The notes under the pieces: model-generated | What the model saw: only the letters and a program-made list of their open reading frames with translations | Told to the model about the DNA's origin: nothing | The model's database searches: none | Source: Bacteroidaceae bacterium | Lineage (GTDB): Bacteria; Bacteroidota; Bacteroidia; Bacteroidales; Bacteroidaceae | Reading direction: 5' to 3' | NCBI GenBank assembly: GCA_017408685.1 | Contig: JAFQUE010000018.1 | Location: forward strand, 36,909 to 100,908 | Length of the DNA stretch: 64,000 bases | Made by a program: the position numbers and the translations under genes | In this document: piece after piece, positions 46,106 through 55,063 of the stretch | How positions within the stretch are numbered: position 1 is the first letter of the stretch | How the letters are laid out: every line of letters begins with the position of its first letter

Positions 46106-47230
46106 ATGAAAACTTTGATTCTATCATGCAATACCGGAGAAGGTCATAATTCAAGCGCCAAGGCTATTAAGACATACATGGATAAATTGGGTTTAGAAAG
46201 TGAAATAAAAGATACTCTTGCTATTGCAAGCCCGGCGGTATCTAAACGGGTATCAAAGGCATATGACTATTCAATAAAGGGGAGTTTGTTCTGCAACCTT
46301 TATAATTTAGGTGATTTTATCAGTAGGCATGTCACACAAATAAAATCACCTATATATTATGCAAACAGGCTCTGTGCCGATAAGTTATATCAATACATCG
46401 ACTTACACAATTTTGACGCAATTATAGCCGTACACCTCTTTGCGGCCGAGGCGTTGACAGCTGTTAAAAGAGTACATGGACTTACTGCTCCCACACTGTT
46501 TGTAATGACAGACTATACCTGTATTCCATTCATCAGTGAGACCGAGTTGGATATGTATGCCATCCCTCATGAAGGCTTGACAGATGAATTTGAAAGCAGA
46601 GGGATACCAAGAGAAAAGATTACAGCAACAGGTATACCTGTAAACACGGGTGATTTATCACTATCCAAAGAACGGGCCCGAAATATCATAAACAGGACTT
46701 TCGGATGGCCAGAGAATAGAAACAATTGGTTTATGATTATGGGCGGTTCTATGGGATTTGGCAACATGGCACAACTCATCGCCGAACTTTGCAAAAAGAC
46801 CATGCACTCCGACAGAATCATCTGTATTTGCGGGCGAAACAAAGAGCAACAAGTATCAATCAGTGAGCAGTTTACAGATGTCTCACAAGTAAAGATTGTG
46901 GGTTACACCGACAAGATATCCCTTCTTATGGACTGCTGCGATGTTCTTTTCTCTAAACCCGGAGGCATTACAAGTACCGAGGCCATAATTAAAAATATAC
47001 CCCTGATTCACACCGCACCAATTCCCGGTTTAGAGGACAAGAACGCCCTATTTTTCCATTCACACAACATGTCGTACTACACAAAAGACATTCATGAGCA
47101 GGTTGATACCGCAATAACACTGTGCAACAATCATGAACTGCGAGAAAAAATGCTCAAGGCACAGAGAATGAATGCAAACCATGACACATGCGATATAATT
47201 GTAAATCTTATAACTGAAATGACTCAATGA
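46106..47230 (+). CDS. GT28-like glycolipid glycosyltransferase (UgtP/MGDG synthase type)
   Basis: A 374-residue GT-B fold enzyme. The N-terminal SCNTGEGHNSSAKAIKTYM matches the acceptor-binding start of processive diacylglycerol glucosyltransferases (UgtP) and MGDG synthases; the C-terminal VGYTDKISLLMDCCDVLFSKPGGITSTEAI holds the nucleotide-sugar site (PGGxTxxE). It would add a hexose to diacylglycerol or another lipid at the inner membrane. It overlaps the next gene by ATGA. AT-rich codon use and the family's main home in Firmicutes and plants hint at transfer. Confidence 0.88.
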   Translation: MKTLILSCNTGEGHNSSAKAIKTYMDKLGLESEIKDTLAIASPAVSKRVSKAYDYSIKGSLFCNLYNLGDFISRHVTQIKSPIYYANRLCADKLYQYIDLHNFDAIIAVHLFAAEALTAVKRVHGLTAPTLFVMTDYTCIPFISETELDMYAIPHEGLTDEFESRGIPREKITATGIPVNTGDLSLSKERARNIINRTFGWPENRNNWFMIMGGSMGFGNMAQLIAELCKKTMHSDRIICICGRNKEQQVSISEQFTDVSQVKIVGYTDKISLLMDCCDVLFSKPGGITSTEAIIKNIPLIHTAPIPGLEDKNALFFHSHNMSYYTKDIHEQVDTAITLCNNHELREKMLKAQRMNANHDTCDIIVNLITEMTQ

Positions 47231-47913
47231 ATGATTATAAACAAACACGGTTTTCAAAAATCATCCTAATTCTTTGTGCCGTAATATTCATCCACGGTAC
47301 TTTGACAATTCCTTTTATAGATGACAGCGCATTAATAAGCACCCGTGCATTTCAGTTGTTCGAAACACTACTGATGATGCTTATTATATTCATCCCCATG
47401 ATTTCAAACAAAGTGATTCAAATCAAAATATCGCCAACTATGGAGATTACATTCGTGACCTTCTGTTTTGCAAGTCTTATCCTGGGCGATGTCGCTAATT
47501 TTTATAGTCGTTTTGTATGGTGGGATACGATTTTGCATGCCATATCGGGAGTATTGATGGGAGTTGTAGGATACGCCATAATCAACACATTTAACGAAAT
47601 AGAAGAAAACAAACTGAGATATCCACCACTGTTTGTCGTTGCATGGATTATCTGTTTCTCTCTTGCTGCAGGCACACTGTGGGAGATATTGGAATTTGTC
47701 ACCGATGGCCTGTTTGGACTTAACTCTCAAGAGTTTTTGGCAAGCAGTGGAACATTTGACACAGTACATCCCCGCATTGGCCGGGATGCCTTATGGGATA
47801 CTATGGTCGATTTAATGCTGGACTTTTCAGGAGCAATCGTTATTGCAATATTGGGGTACTTTGACATCTGCAGGCAAAAAAAGGATAATATAAAAGAGAA
47901 AAGCGAAATTTAA
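47227..47913 (+). CDS. YjdF/DUF2238-like membrane protein
   Basis: A 228-residue inner-membrane protein with about six hydrophobic segments. WWDTILHAISGVLMG, TLWEILEFVTDGLFG and RDALWDTMVDLMLDFSGA keep the His, Glu and Asp residues typical of the YjdF family; these polar residues sit at membrane edges and may bind a metal or act on a lipid, but the function is unknown. Its start overlaps the stop of the GT28-like gene, so the two proteins are made together and may act on the same lipid. Confidence 0.85.
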   Translation: MNDYKQTRFSKIILILCAVIFIHGTLTIPFIDDSALISTRAFQLFETLLMMLIIFIPMISNKVIQIKISPTMEITFVTFCFASLILGDVANFYSRFVWWDTILHAISGVLMGVVGYAIINTFNEIEENKLRYPPLFVVAWIICFSLAAGTLWEILEFVTDGLFGLNSQEFLASSGTFDTVHPRIGRDALWDTMVDLMLDFSGAIVIAILGYFDICRQKKDNIKEKSEI

Positions 47914-48318
47914 TAAATTAAATTGCTGATATATGTAATATTTTCCTATTAACAACCTTTGCGAATTTTGCAAACTATTTACCCGAAACAGATAATGAAC
48001 ATATTGGATTTACTCTTGCTTGCAACAGGAAATGCAATGGACGCTTGCGTAGATTCTTTTATACAGAATGAACAAATATGACAAAATGTTTGTTGTAAAG
48101 AGAGTTGGTATTGCACAACTTTGTGGGAAGAACGAGGCGATTGACAAGGTGATGTTGACTTCCCGCAAAGTCTTTCTGTGCCCCTATGCATGAACGGGTT
48201 ATCACAAATACTAAAAATGCTTAAAAATGGCAGATAAACAACGATTATAAAAAATGGTTGTAGTATCTTCGCAAATAAAAGCAGGAAACCCGTCCAAGGG
48301 ACTAACATAGGGATTAAA
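47914..48318 (+). other. 405-base region with only short reading frames
   Basis: Besides the possible remnant at 47995-48081, an open 41-codon frame runs from ATG 48068 to TGA 48193 (starts MNKYDKMFVVKRVG). It has no clear ribosome site or family. TATCTTCG at 48256-48263 could be the -7 box for the gene at 48319. No tRNA, repeat or terminator was seen. Confidence 0.3.
47995..48081 (+). pseudogene. Possible remnant of an MntP-like membrane protein
   Basis: A 28-codon frame reading MNILDLLLLATGNAMDACVD and then eight more residues before TGA. This resembles the N-terminus of MntP-family manganese exporters, which start with a hydrophobic helix followed by AMDAxxxS. The rest of such a gene is absent. 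Either chance or a 5' scrap of a deleted gene. Confidence 0.2.
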
Positions 48319-48573
48319 ATGACAGACAGGAAACATACCAGACATGCTGGTGACATTTTTGCCGCCGAAATCATTGAAGGTGCAGTGGCTGCGTTGGCAT
48401 ATACTGACAAGGAGATTCTTGAGACTCTGCCGCCATGCGAGGCAAATGAGTTCATTGAACTGCGCAACAAGGTAATGACAGGAATCAATGCTGAAAAGAA
48501 AGAATACTCCATCGGTTACCAAGAGGACGGGGATATATCACTTGCCGCTGAAAATGACGCGGAATACAAATAA
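48319..48573 (+). CDS. Small protein of unknown function
   Basis: An 84-residue acidic protein (MTDRKHTRHAGDIFAAEIIE...), helical in the first 60 residues, with a hydrophilic C-terminus. No signal, membrane segment or known motif. Isolated between the YjdF-like gene and trpS. Protein-like codon use and the possible -7 box at 48256 support a real gene, without proof. A 7-bp hairpin (AGGAGGA 48637-48643 / TCCTCCT 48655-48661) lies downstream. Confidence 0.5.
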   Translation: MTDRKHTRHAGDIFAAEIIEGAVAALAYTDKEILETLPPCEANEFIELRNKVMTGINAEKKEYSIGYQEDGDISLAAENDAEYK

Positions 48574-48724
48574 AAACATAAATGTGAGTTCTATATAAGA
48601 ATTTCAATTCACGTCAAAATCAGTTCCTTGAAAATTAGGAGGATAGCATTAATTTCCTCCTCGAAGATTTCCCACGCTCGCTGTGAAAATATTATAAACT
48701 TGATATTATTTCGGCCGTTTTTAC

Positions 48725-48732
48725 TATCTTTG
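48725..48732 (+). promoter_or_regulatory. -7 box for trpS
   Basis: TATCTTTG, exact match, giving a leader of about 24 bases and ruling out the upstream in-frame ATG at 48628. Confidence 0.6.
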
Positions 48733-48759
48733 CCGTATAAACAGAAACAGACAAACGAA

Positions 48760-49851
48760 ATGAGCAAGATTATACTTACCGGCGACCGCCCGACCGGACG
48801 CCTTCATTTGGGACACTATGTAGGTTCTTTGCGCCGTCGCGTGGAGTTGCAGAACTCAGGCGTATATGACAAGATTTTCATCATGATTGCCGACGCACAG
48901 GCTCTTACCGACAATGCCGATAACCCTGAAAAGGTGCGCCAGAACATCATAGAGGTTGCGCTTGACTACCTTTCGGTTGGTATTGACCCGTCGCAGTGTA
49001 CAATTTTCATCCAGTCACAGGTTCCCGAACTTTGTGAACTTGCGTTCTATTACATGAACCTGGTCACCGTATCGCGCCTGCAGCGTAACCCCACCGTAAA
49101 GACCGAAATACAAATGCGCAATTTCGAGACCAGCATTCCGGTTGGTTTCTTCACCTACCCCATAAGTCAGGCTTCGGACATAACGGCCTTCCGTGCCACA
49201 ACCGTCCCCGCAGGTGAGGACCAACAGCCCATGATTGAGCAGGCACGTGAAATTGCACGCCGTTTCAACGGAATATACGGCGAAACACTTGTAGAGCCCG
49301 AAATCCTCTTGCCCACCAACGCGGCCTGCCTGCGCTTGCCCGGAACCGACGGCAAGGCAAAGATGAGCAAGTCGCTCGGCAACTGCATATATCTTTCCGA
49401 CACAGCCGAGGAACTCAAGCAGCACGTTATGTCAATGTACACCGACCCCGACCATATACGCGTTCAGGACCCCGGCAAGGTAGAGGGCAACACCGTATTC
49501 ACATATCTTGACGCATTCTGCCGCCCCGAGCACTTTGAGAAGTACCTCCCCGACTACCCTAACCTCGACGAACTCAAGGCACACTACATGCGTGGCGGGC
49601 TTGGAGACGTAAAGGTAAAGAGATTCCTCATTGCAATCCTTGAAGAGGAACTCGCTCCCATACGTGCACGCCGCAAGGAGTGGGAGCAGAAAATACACGA
49701 AGTATATGCGCTCCTGCAGCAGGGCTGCGAGACAGCGCGTGCCGTTGCGGCCGACACGCTGAACGATGTGCGCCGTGCAATGAAAATAAACTACTTCGAG
49801 GACAAGGAACTCATTGAAGAGCAGGCAAGGAAATTTGCAGCAGGCAATTAA
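48760..49851 (+). CDS. trpS: Tryptophanyl-tRNA synthetase
   Basis: A 363-residue class I synthetase charging tRNA-Trp. The HIGH-type motif is [14 protein letters not shown] (about 10-23) and the KMSKS loop is [11 protein letters not shown] (about 195-205). [14 protein letters not shown] and [20 protein letters not shown] shape the Trp pocket. Length slightly exceeds the usual 330-340. ATG 48760 is chosen from the promoter position and the conserved start [13 protein letters not shown]. It ends at a terminator shared with dnaB. Confidence 0.95.
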   Translation: MSKIILTGDRPTGRLHLGHYVGSLRRRVELQNSGVYDKIFIMIADAQALTDNADNPEKVRQNIIEVALDYLSVGIDPSQCTIFIQSQVPELCELAFYYMNLVTVSRLQRNPTVKTEIQMRNFETSIPVGFFTYPISQASDITAFRATTVPAGEDQQPMIEQAREIARRFNGIYGETLVEPEILLPTNAACLRLPGTDGKAKMSKSLGNCIYLSDTAEELKQHVMSMYTDPDHIRVQDPGKVEGNTVFTYLDAFCRPEHFEKYLPDYPNLDELKAHYMRGGLGDVKVKRFLIAILEEELAPIRARRKEWEQKIHEVYALLQQGCETARAVAADTLNDVRRAMKINYFEDKELIEEQARKFAAGN

Positions 49852-49872
49852 TAGACAATGCACATATACAAG

Positions 49873-49911
49873 ACAATTAGAGCAGCAACTCCAAGTTGCT
49901 GCTCTAATTGT
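49873..49911. terminator. Bidirectional terminator
   Basis: Perfect 18-bp arms ACAATTAGAGCAGCAACT and AGTTGCTGCTCTAATTGT with a three-base loop, between the convergent ends of trpS and dnaB. Confidence 0.8.
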
Positions 49912-49934
49912 ATATATTACCATACTTTGCCCAA

Positions 49935-51509
49935 TCAGAAAGGCATAGGTTCATTGGGGCCCGACGCAAGTTCCGGAGGCATTGCGTCGGCCTGCATGTA
50001 TGCAGGAATATCGGGAATATACTCCGGTTCCGACGGAATTGAGGCATTCATCTTGGACCCGCGCATAACAGGCATATCACCGGGAGGCGGCGCTAACGAC
50101 TCGTCGTCAAGGTTCATGAAACGGGCATACTCCTTGCGGAAGAGGAGCGGTACATTGTCGAGTCCGCCGTTACGGTGCTTGGCTATGATTATCTCGGCCT
50201 TGCCTCGCCAATCGAAGTCACCGTCCTTGTAAATGTGGAAATACTCGGGGCGGTTAACGAACATTACAATGTCGGCGTCCTGCTCAATGGCTCCCGACTC
50301 GCGAAGGTCACTCAATTGCGGACGTTTACCCTCGAGACCTTCACGTCCCTCGACATTACGGTTCAACTGGCTAAGCGCCATTATAGGAATATTCAACTCC
50401 TTGGCCAGTCCCTTGAGCGCACGCGAAATAGTACTGATTTCTTCCTGACGGTTACCCTTGCCGCTGTTTGCAGTCATCAATTGCAGATAATCGATGAAAA
50501 TCATCTTAACACCATGTTCGCGCACCATTCGGCGGGCCTTGGAACGGAGTTCAAAGACCGAAAGTTGCGGAGTGTCGTCGATATAAAGAGGTGCATTCTC
50601 CAACTGCACAATCTTGCTGTCGAGTTGCCCCCACTCGTAACGTTCGAGCTGGCCGCTACGGATTTTGTCACCCGGAATCTGGCACACGTTACAGATGAGA
50701 CGTTGGACAAGTTGCACGTTACCCATCTCAAGCGAGAACATACCGACAGGAATACCCTGGTCAACGGCCATGTTGCGTATGAGCGAGAGAGCGAAGGCTG
50801 TTTTACCCATCGCCGGACGTGCTGCTAGAATAATAAGGTCGGTTGGTTGCCAACCCGACAGCACTTTGTCCAGGCGATGATAACCCGTACTGAGGCCGCT
50901 GATACCGCTTGTATTCTTTGAGGCTGTCTGTATCTGCTTGTAGGCCTCGCTGATAACCGGGTTAATTTGGGTAAAATCCTTCTTCATGTTGTGGCTCGAA
51001 ATCTCAAACAGTTCCGATTCGGCCTGTTGCATGAGAACCTCAATATCCTGCGTCTCGTCAAATGCCTGCACCTGTGTCTTGCTTGTGAACTTGATGAGGT
51101 CACGCGCAAGTTTCTTCTGCGCAATGATGTTTGCATGATACTCGATATTGACCGATGAAACCACACGACTTGTAAGTTGTGCTATGTACACCGGGCCGCC
51201 CACCTCCTCGAGCGTACCCTTGCTGCGCAGGAATTCCGTTACGGTGAGGATATCGATGGGACGGTCACTCAAGTCCATCTGCTGTATTGCGTCAAAGAGC
51301 AACTGGTTGCGTTTGTCGTAGAACGACTCCGGTTTCAAAGTGCCGCCCAGACGACCCATGGCGTCGCTGTCAATCATGAGCGCACCCAGCACAGCCTCCT
51401 CGAACTCAAGAGCCTGGGGCTGCACGTGTCCGTACTCGCTTAATTTAGGTGTTGTGTCGGCAGTCTGACGACGAGGCGCCCTTCTCTTCGGTGTATTTGT
51501 ATCTTCCAT
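49935..51509 (-). CDS. dnaB: Replicative DNA helicase DnaB
   Basis: A 524-residue ring helicase that unwinds DNA at the replication fork. The N-terminal helical domain (about 30-135, EEAVLGALMID) binds primase; the RecA-like core holds Walker A ARPAMGKTAF (about 230-239), Walker B with MIFIDYLQLM and the AIEQDADIVMFVNR segment. The tail is Pro-rich. No intein is present. The start is ATG 51509 (MEDTNTPKRRAPRRQT), about 18 bases after the predicted transcription start. Confidence 0.96.
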   Translation of the reverse strand: MEDTNTPKRRAPRRQTADTTPKLSEYGHVQPQALEFEEAVLGALMIDSDAMGRLGGTLKPESFYDKRNQLLFDAIQQMDLSDRPIDILTVTEFLRSKGTLEEVGGPVYIAQLTSRVVSSVNIEYHANIIAQKKLARDLIKFTSKTQVQAFDETQDIEVLMQQAESELFEISSHNMKKDFTQINPVISEAYKQIQTASKNTSGISGLSTGYHRLDKVLSGWQPTDLIILAARPAMGKTAFALSLIRNMAVDQGIPVGMFSLEMGNVQLVQRLICNVCQIPGDKIRSGQLERYEWGQLDSKIVQLENAPLYIDDTPQLSVFELRSKARRMVREHGVKMIFIDYLQLMTANSGKGNRQEEISTISRALKGLAKELNIPIMALSQLNRNVEGREGLEGKRPQLSDLRESGAIEQDADIVMFVNRPEYFHIYKDGDFDWRGKAEIIIAKHRNGGLDNVPLLFRKEYARFMNLDDESLAPPPGDMPVMRGSKMNASIPSEPEYIPDIPAYMQADAMPPELASGPNEPMPF

Positions 51510-51531
51510 AATTAATTGAATTTTCCGGTTA

Positions 51532-51539
51532 CGAAGATA
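51532..51539 (-). promoter_or_regulatory. -7 box for dnaB
   Basis: Reverse strand TATCTTCG, 23 bases from ATG 51509. It rules out the upstream in-frame start at 51599. Confidence 0.5.
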
Positions 51540-51628
51540 CACACATTGCCAAAAATGCGGCGACACGTCCCCTTTCTCTTTATCAACAAAAAAAGGCAAG
51601 TTATCAACGGTGTATGAAATGATTGTAT

Positions 51629-51636
51629 TATTTTTG
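51629..51636 (+). promoter_or_regulatory. -7 box for ispE
   Basis: TATTTTTG, exact match, with an expected leader of about 16 bases to ATG 51656. Confidence 0.5.
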
Positions 51637-51655
51637 CAGAAAATGCATATATATT

Positions 51656-52486
51656 ATGGTAACATTCCCCAATGCAAAAATAAATCTTGGACTTGACGTG
51701 GTAGAGAGACGCCCCGACGGTTATCACAACCTCGAGACCGTGTTCTACCCCATTCCGCTTGAAGATATACTTGAGATAACGACAACTGACGTCTCAGGCG
51801 CTCCCGACTGTGCATTCACAATGCACAACGCGTCTTTTGAGGGTAGCAACGATGACAACCTTGTTGTAAAGGCATACAGGATTCTTGCAGCCGACCACAA
51901 GTTACCGAAGGTTGAAATGACACTATACAAAAACATACCCACCGGTGCCGGATTGGGTGGAGGTAGTGCCGACGCGGCATTCGCCCTTAAAATGCTCAAC
52001 AGCATTGCCGGGCTTGGGCTGAGCGACGACAAACTTGAAGAGTATGCAGCAAGGATTGGTGCCGACTGCGCTTTCTTTATAAGGAACACACCCGCGTATG
52101 CGACAGGCATAGGCAACATACTCGCGCCTGCAACTTGCAACCTTGGCGGTTACACGATTGCACTTGTAAAACCCGACATACACATTTCCACCAAGGACGC
52201 ATACTCGCTTGTGCGCCCTGCTGCGCCTGAAACGCCACTCACCGGAATTGCCGTCATGCCTGTCGAGGAGTGGAAAGGACGCATGAAGAATGACTTTGAA
52301 AAGAGCGTCTTTGCAACCCACCCGTCCATGGAAAAAATAAAGGAAAAACTCTACGCAATGGGAGCCGTCTATGCTTCGATGTCGGGCAGCGGCTCGGCCT
52401 TCTTCGGTATTTTCAATAAAGAACTGTCGCTTGACAAACTGCAGGAGCACTTCCCCGGAATGTTCTGCTGGAGCAGAAAAATGTAA
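51656..52486 (+). CDS. ispE: 4-diphosphocytidyl-2-C-methyl-D-erythritol kinase
   Basis: A 276-residue GHMP kinase of the non-mevalonate isoprenoid pathway. The start MVTFPNAKINLGLDVVERRP has the conserved Lys and Asn, PTGAGLGGGSADAAFAL (about 96-112) is the ATP loop, and SGSGSAFFGIF the third motif. ATG 51656 is used because the promoter box ends only 20 bases upstream. It is divergent from dnaB and stands alone. Confidence 0.95.
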   Translation: MVTFPNAKINLGLDVVERRPDGYHNLETVFYPIPLEDILEITTTDVSGAPDCAFTMHNASFEGSNDDNLVVKAYRILAADHKLPKVEMTLYKNIPTGAGLGGGSADAAFALKMLNSIAGLGLSDDKLEEYAARIGADCAFFIRNTPAYATGIGNILAPATCNLGGYTIALVKPDIHISTKDAYSLVRPAAPETPLTGIAVMPVEEWKGRMKNDFEKSVFATHPSMEKIKEKLYAMGAVYASMSGSGSAFFGIFNKELSLDKLQEHFPGMFCWSRKM

Positions 52487-52538
52487 CTCACCCGATACCT
52501 TATTTTATATTGCCGACAAGGAATTCTCATTCAGTTAT

Positions 52539-52745
52539 ATGCCATACTATGGAGGAGGCATTAAGGCCATGATTGGAGAATTCGGAGTTGGTATTGAATA
52601 CATGCAAGGCAAAGGAAAGTTCAACAACCTGGCAGCCAAAACACTGAAAAACATGCTGAAAGAGAGACAGGATATAGTCATACCGGCAGAAAAATACATA
52701 ATGGAGACCTACATTTTCAGAGCATACCTGTCAATTATGCTGTGA
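52539..52745 (+). CDS. Short reading frame, likely 3' remnant of a gene
   Basis: From ATG 52539 the frame gives 68 residues (MPYYGGGIKAMIGEFGVGIE...YLSIML), and it stays open and protein-like upstream to the end of ispE (LFYIADKEFSFSYMPYYGG). There is no ribosome site before the ATG. Protein-like composition without a start suggests the 3' end of a gene whose 5' part was lost next to ispE. Family not recognised. Confidence 0.35.
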   Translation: MPYYGGGIKAMIGEFGVGIEYMQGKGKFNNLAAKTLKNMLKERQDIVIPAEKYIMETYIFRAYLSIML

Positions 52746-53134
52746 CTCCATGATAAAGGGCGGTTGCCCCATGATTCACATCAGAGGGCAACCTAACACA
52801 AACACAAAATAAAACACGACAAAACTACTATGCTATTTTCACCCGCCGTTTCACAACGTGCCGGACATTGCTGCCCCGCTGCGGGTGACTTGCACTTATT
52901 AAACATGAAGACAGCACAGTTTGTTCTGCGTGCATATGTTAAAAAACTTAAAGTGGGTGACCCAAAAGGGAAAGGGGTCACCCACTTTGTAGGGAGGTTG
53001 GATAAAAAGAGCTATTTTTAGGCTTGCGAAGCCCGAAAAAACGCAGTTTACTAAGTGTAAATGAGTATTTTTCGGGCAAGCGTAACAACAAAAGAGCCTT
53101 TTTAGTCAGCCTCTATGAGTTTTTTCATCAAGAA
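52746..53134 (+). repeat. Intergenic region with hairpins and repeats
   Basis: No convincing gene. A 14-bp inverted repeat AAAGTGGGTGACCC (52950-52963) / GGGTCACCCACTTT (52975-52988) sits in a 38-codon frame starting at ATG 52905 (MKTAQFVLRAYVKKLKVGDP...). Further on, GCCCGAAAAA (53031-53040) pairs with TTTTTCGGGC (53068-53077), and AAAAGAGC occurs twice (53005, 53090). The nested symmetry suggests a small mobile repeat or an RNA, or a compound terminator. Confidence 0.35.
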
Positions 53135-53509
53135 CTATCCCAGTTTAGCCATAAAGCGCTCGATGTCTACGATAAAACGCACATGAGTTCCTTTGCCTAT
53201 TGTACCGATTGCGTCGCGGGCCTCCACGTCGAACAGCAATTTGCGTCCCTCGATAGCCGTCAGCGTGGCTGTTGCTTCAATCACGGCACCGAGAGCCGAG
53301 GGTTTAATATGTGTTGTATTTATCTCGACTCCTACTGTTGTAGAACCTTCGGGCAGGAACGGTGCAACGGCATTCATGGCTGCATTTTCCATAAGTGCAA
53401 CCATTGAAGGTGTAGCAAAGACATCAAGACCTCCCGACCCCACCGCCGATGCGCAGTTCGCAGGTGCAACAGTGACCTTGCTTGTATGTGTCAATCCTTC
53501 TTTAAGCAT
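53135..53509 (-). CDS. Hotdog thioesterase, fluoroacetyl-CoA thioesterase (FlK)-like
   Basis: A 124-residue single-domain hotdog protein. The FlK catalytic residues have counterparts: T33 and E41 in FATPSMVALMENAAM and H67 in INTTHIKPS. Such proteins hydrolyse small acyl-CoA esters; the real substrate is unknown and fluoroacetate is unlikely. It stands alone, divergent from the MscS gene. A possible imperfect -7 box TACTTTAG lies at 53546-53553. Confidence 0.85.
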   Translation of the reverse strand: MLKEGLTHTSKVTVAPANCASAVGSGGLDVFATPSMVALMENAAMNAVAPFLPEGSTTVGVEINTTHIKPSALGAVIEATATLTAIEGRKLLFDVEARDAIGTIGKGTHVRFIVDIERFMAKLG

Positions 53510-53613
53510 AATCCTATAATATTTAGAAGTTTCTTACATGTCGCTAAAGTAATCAAATTCCTCATTACATAAAAGAAAACAACCGTTCATCTTTGTTATA
53601 AAAGAAAAAAAAG

Positions 53614-54942
53614 ATGAAACAGGAAGTTACACATTTTCTCTCGAAGAAGATAGAATGGCTGCTGTCGGAGATAGGAATAGAGGAAAGCGTTGCAGGCAAG
53701 ATTGACACCTTCATTCTGTTCCTGCTGCTACTGCTCGCGGCATACATCATTGCCGAAATAATCTACCGCATAACACTCTTCATTTCAAGACGCATACTCC
53801 GTCGCAAGCGTTACCTGTTCCTGGAGAAGCTCATAGACAAGGGCAGGTTACGCAAGGTTGCATACATTTTGCCGCCTGTAATGCTCAACAGCATGTTACC
53901 GTTCATGATAGAGCGAGAAGGAGTACTTTCGACATACATAGAACGCGCCGCATGGATTTATTTCATTGTTGTCATCGTCATTGCCGTGAACGCACTGTTG
54001 AGCACAATAGGCGAATCGGTATTCACTAACCGCAAGTACCATGACAGGCCAATAAAGGGGTTCATACAGATAAGCAAGGTAATCGTATACCTTGTGGCAA
54101 CGATAATCGTTATTTCTGTCCTCACCGGAAAGTCTCCCGTTTATCTCATTGGTGGATTAGGTGCTTTTGCGGCAGTGCTCATGCTCATCAGCAAGGACAG
54201 CATAATGGGTTTTGTAGGCGGGTTCCTGCTATTGGAGAACGACATGGTGCGTTTGGGCGACTGGATTGAAGTACCCGGTACAAGCATAAACGGCAACGTG
54301 ATAGACATATCGCTAACCATAGTCAAGGTGCGCAACTGGGACAACACCATTGCCACCGTACCGCCCTACTCGCTCATAAACGAAAGTTTCCTCAACTGGC
54401 GCGGCATGAACGACAGTGGCGGCCGTCGCATATCGCGTGGGTACAGCATAAAACTCGACAGCATAAAACCATGCAACGAAAACATGCTCGGCCGTGTAAG
54501 GAGACTGAACAAGGAATTTGCGGCATATATCGACAGGAAGATTGAACAGAAACTCAAAGGAGTAATAAATAACACAGCCAACCCCGATGGGCTTGCAAAC
54601 GGCACCGTGGATACAAACGCCGGTCTCTTCCGCGCCTATGCAGACATTTACCTCAGGAATCACCCGCTCATAAGGAAAGACATGCTCATTATGGTGCGCA
54701 CGCTGGAGCCCAAGGAGAGCGGACTTCCCATACAGTTCTACTGCTTCACCGCCGACACCGACTGGAGCAATTACGAGAGTATACAGGCCGAAATAATGGA
54801 GCACTTCGCCTCGGTAATGCCACTCTTCGAACTCTACCCATTCCAGAGTGCCGGTGCCCGCGACACTGTCATAAGCGGACTTCTCGAGGGGCAATACCCG
54901 CTTGAACGCATAGAAGGACTACCATACAAGACACTGAAGTAA
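53614..54942 (+). CDS. MscS-family mechanosensitive channel, YbdG-like
   Basis: A 442-residue inner-membrane channel. About five hydrophobic segments lie in residues 20-190, with the pore-lining Gly/Ala helix in IGGLGAFAAVLMLISKDSIMGFVGG (about 175-200). Then the beta domain DMVRLGDWIEVPGTSINGNVIDISLTIVKVRNWDNT follows. The insert and long C-terminal part fit the YbdG (MscM) subgroup rather than short MscS. It would release solutes on hypo-osmotic shock. CATCTTTG at 53588-53595 is a near-match -7 box. Confidence 0.9.
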   Translation: MKQEVTHFLSKKIEWLLSEIGIEESVAGKIDTFILFLLLLLAAYIIAEIIYRITLFISRRILRRKRYLFLEKLIDKGRLRKVAYILPPVMLNSMLPFMIEREGVLSTYIERAAWIYFIVVIVIAVNALLSTIGESVFTNRKYHDRPIKGFIQISKVIVYLVATIIVISVLTGKSPVYLIGGLGAFAAVLMLISKDSIMGFVGGFLLLENDMVRLGDWIEVPGTSINGNVIDISLTIVKVRNWDNTIATVPPYSLINESFLNWRGMNDSGGRRISRGYSIKLDSIKPCNENMLGRVRRLNKEFAAYIDRKIEQKLKGVINNTANPDGLANGTVDTNAGLFRAYADIYLRNHPLIRKDMLIMVRTLEPKESGLPIQFYCFTADTDWSNYESIQAEIMEHFASVMPLFELYPFQSAGARDTVISGLLEGQYPLERIEGLPYKTLK

Positions 54943-54970
54943 CCGTTCTATACACATTTAACATACATTT

Positions 54971-55017
54971 GTGCAAATTTAGATTGCTTAATTGTTCTTT
55001 TTATACTAAATTTGCAC
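54971..55017 (+). promoter_or_regulatory. Inverted repeat around the promoter of the SDR operon
   Basis: GTGCAAATTTAG (54971-54982) and CTAAATTTGCAC (55006-55017) are perfect 12-bp arms 23 bases apart. The right arm contains the -7 box TAAATTTG (55007-55014), with TTG 20 bases upstream as -33 element inside the spacer. Because it ends where transcription should begin, it cannot be an mRNA hairpin; it is a candidate operator, or a pair of back-to-back promoters, as the left arm gives TAAATTTG on the reverse strand. Confidence 0.6.
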
Positions 55018-55063
55018 CCGTAAAAGTACAAAAAGATAAAATATACATTAATCCACAGCAATT

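Noticed and set aside
47979-48512. 177-codon reverse ORF rich in Ser, Phe and Ile
   Set aside because: Antisense to the small gene at 48319 and intergenic DNA; its length follows from chance absence of stops, and there is no start context.
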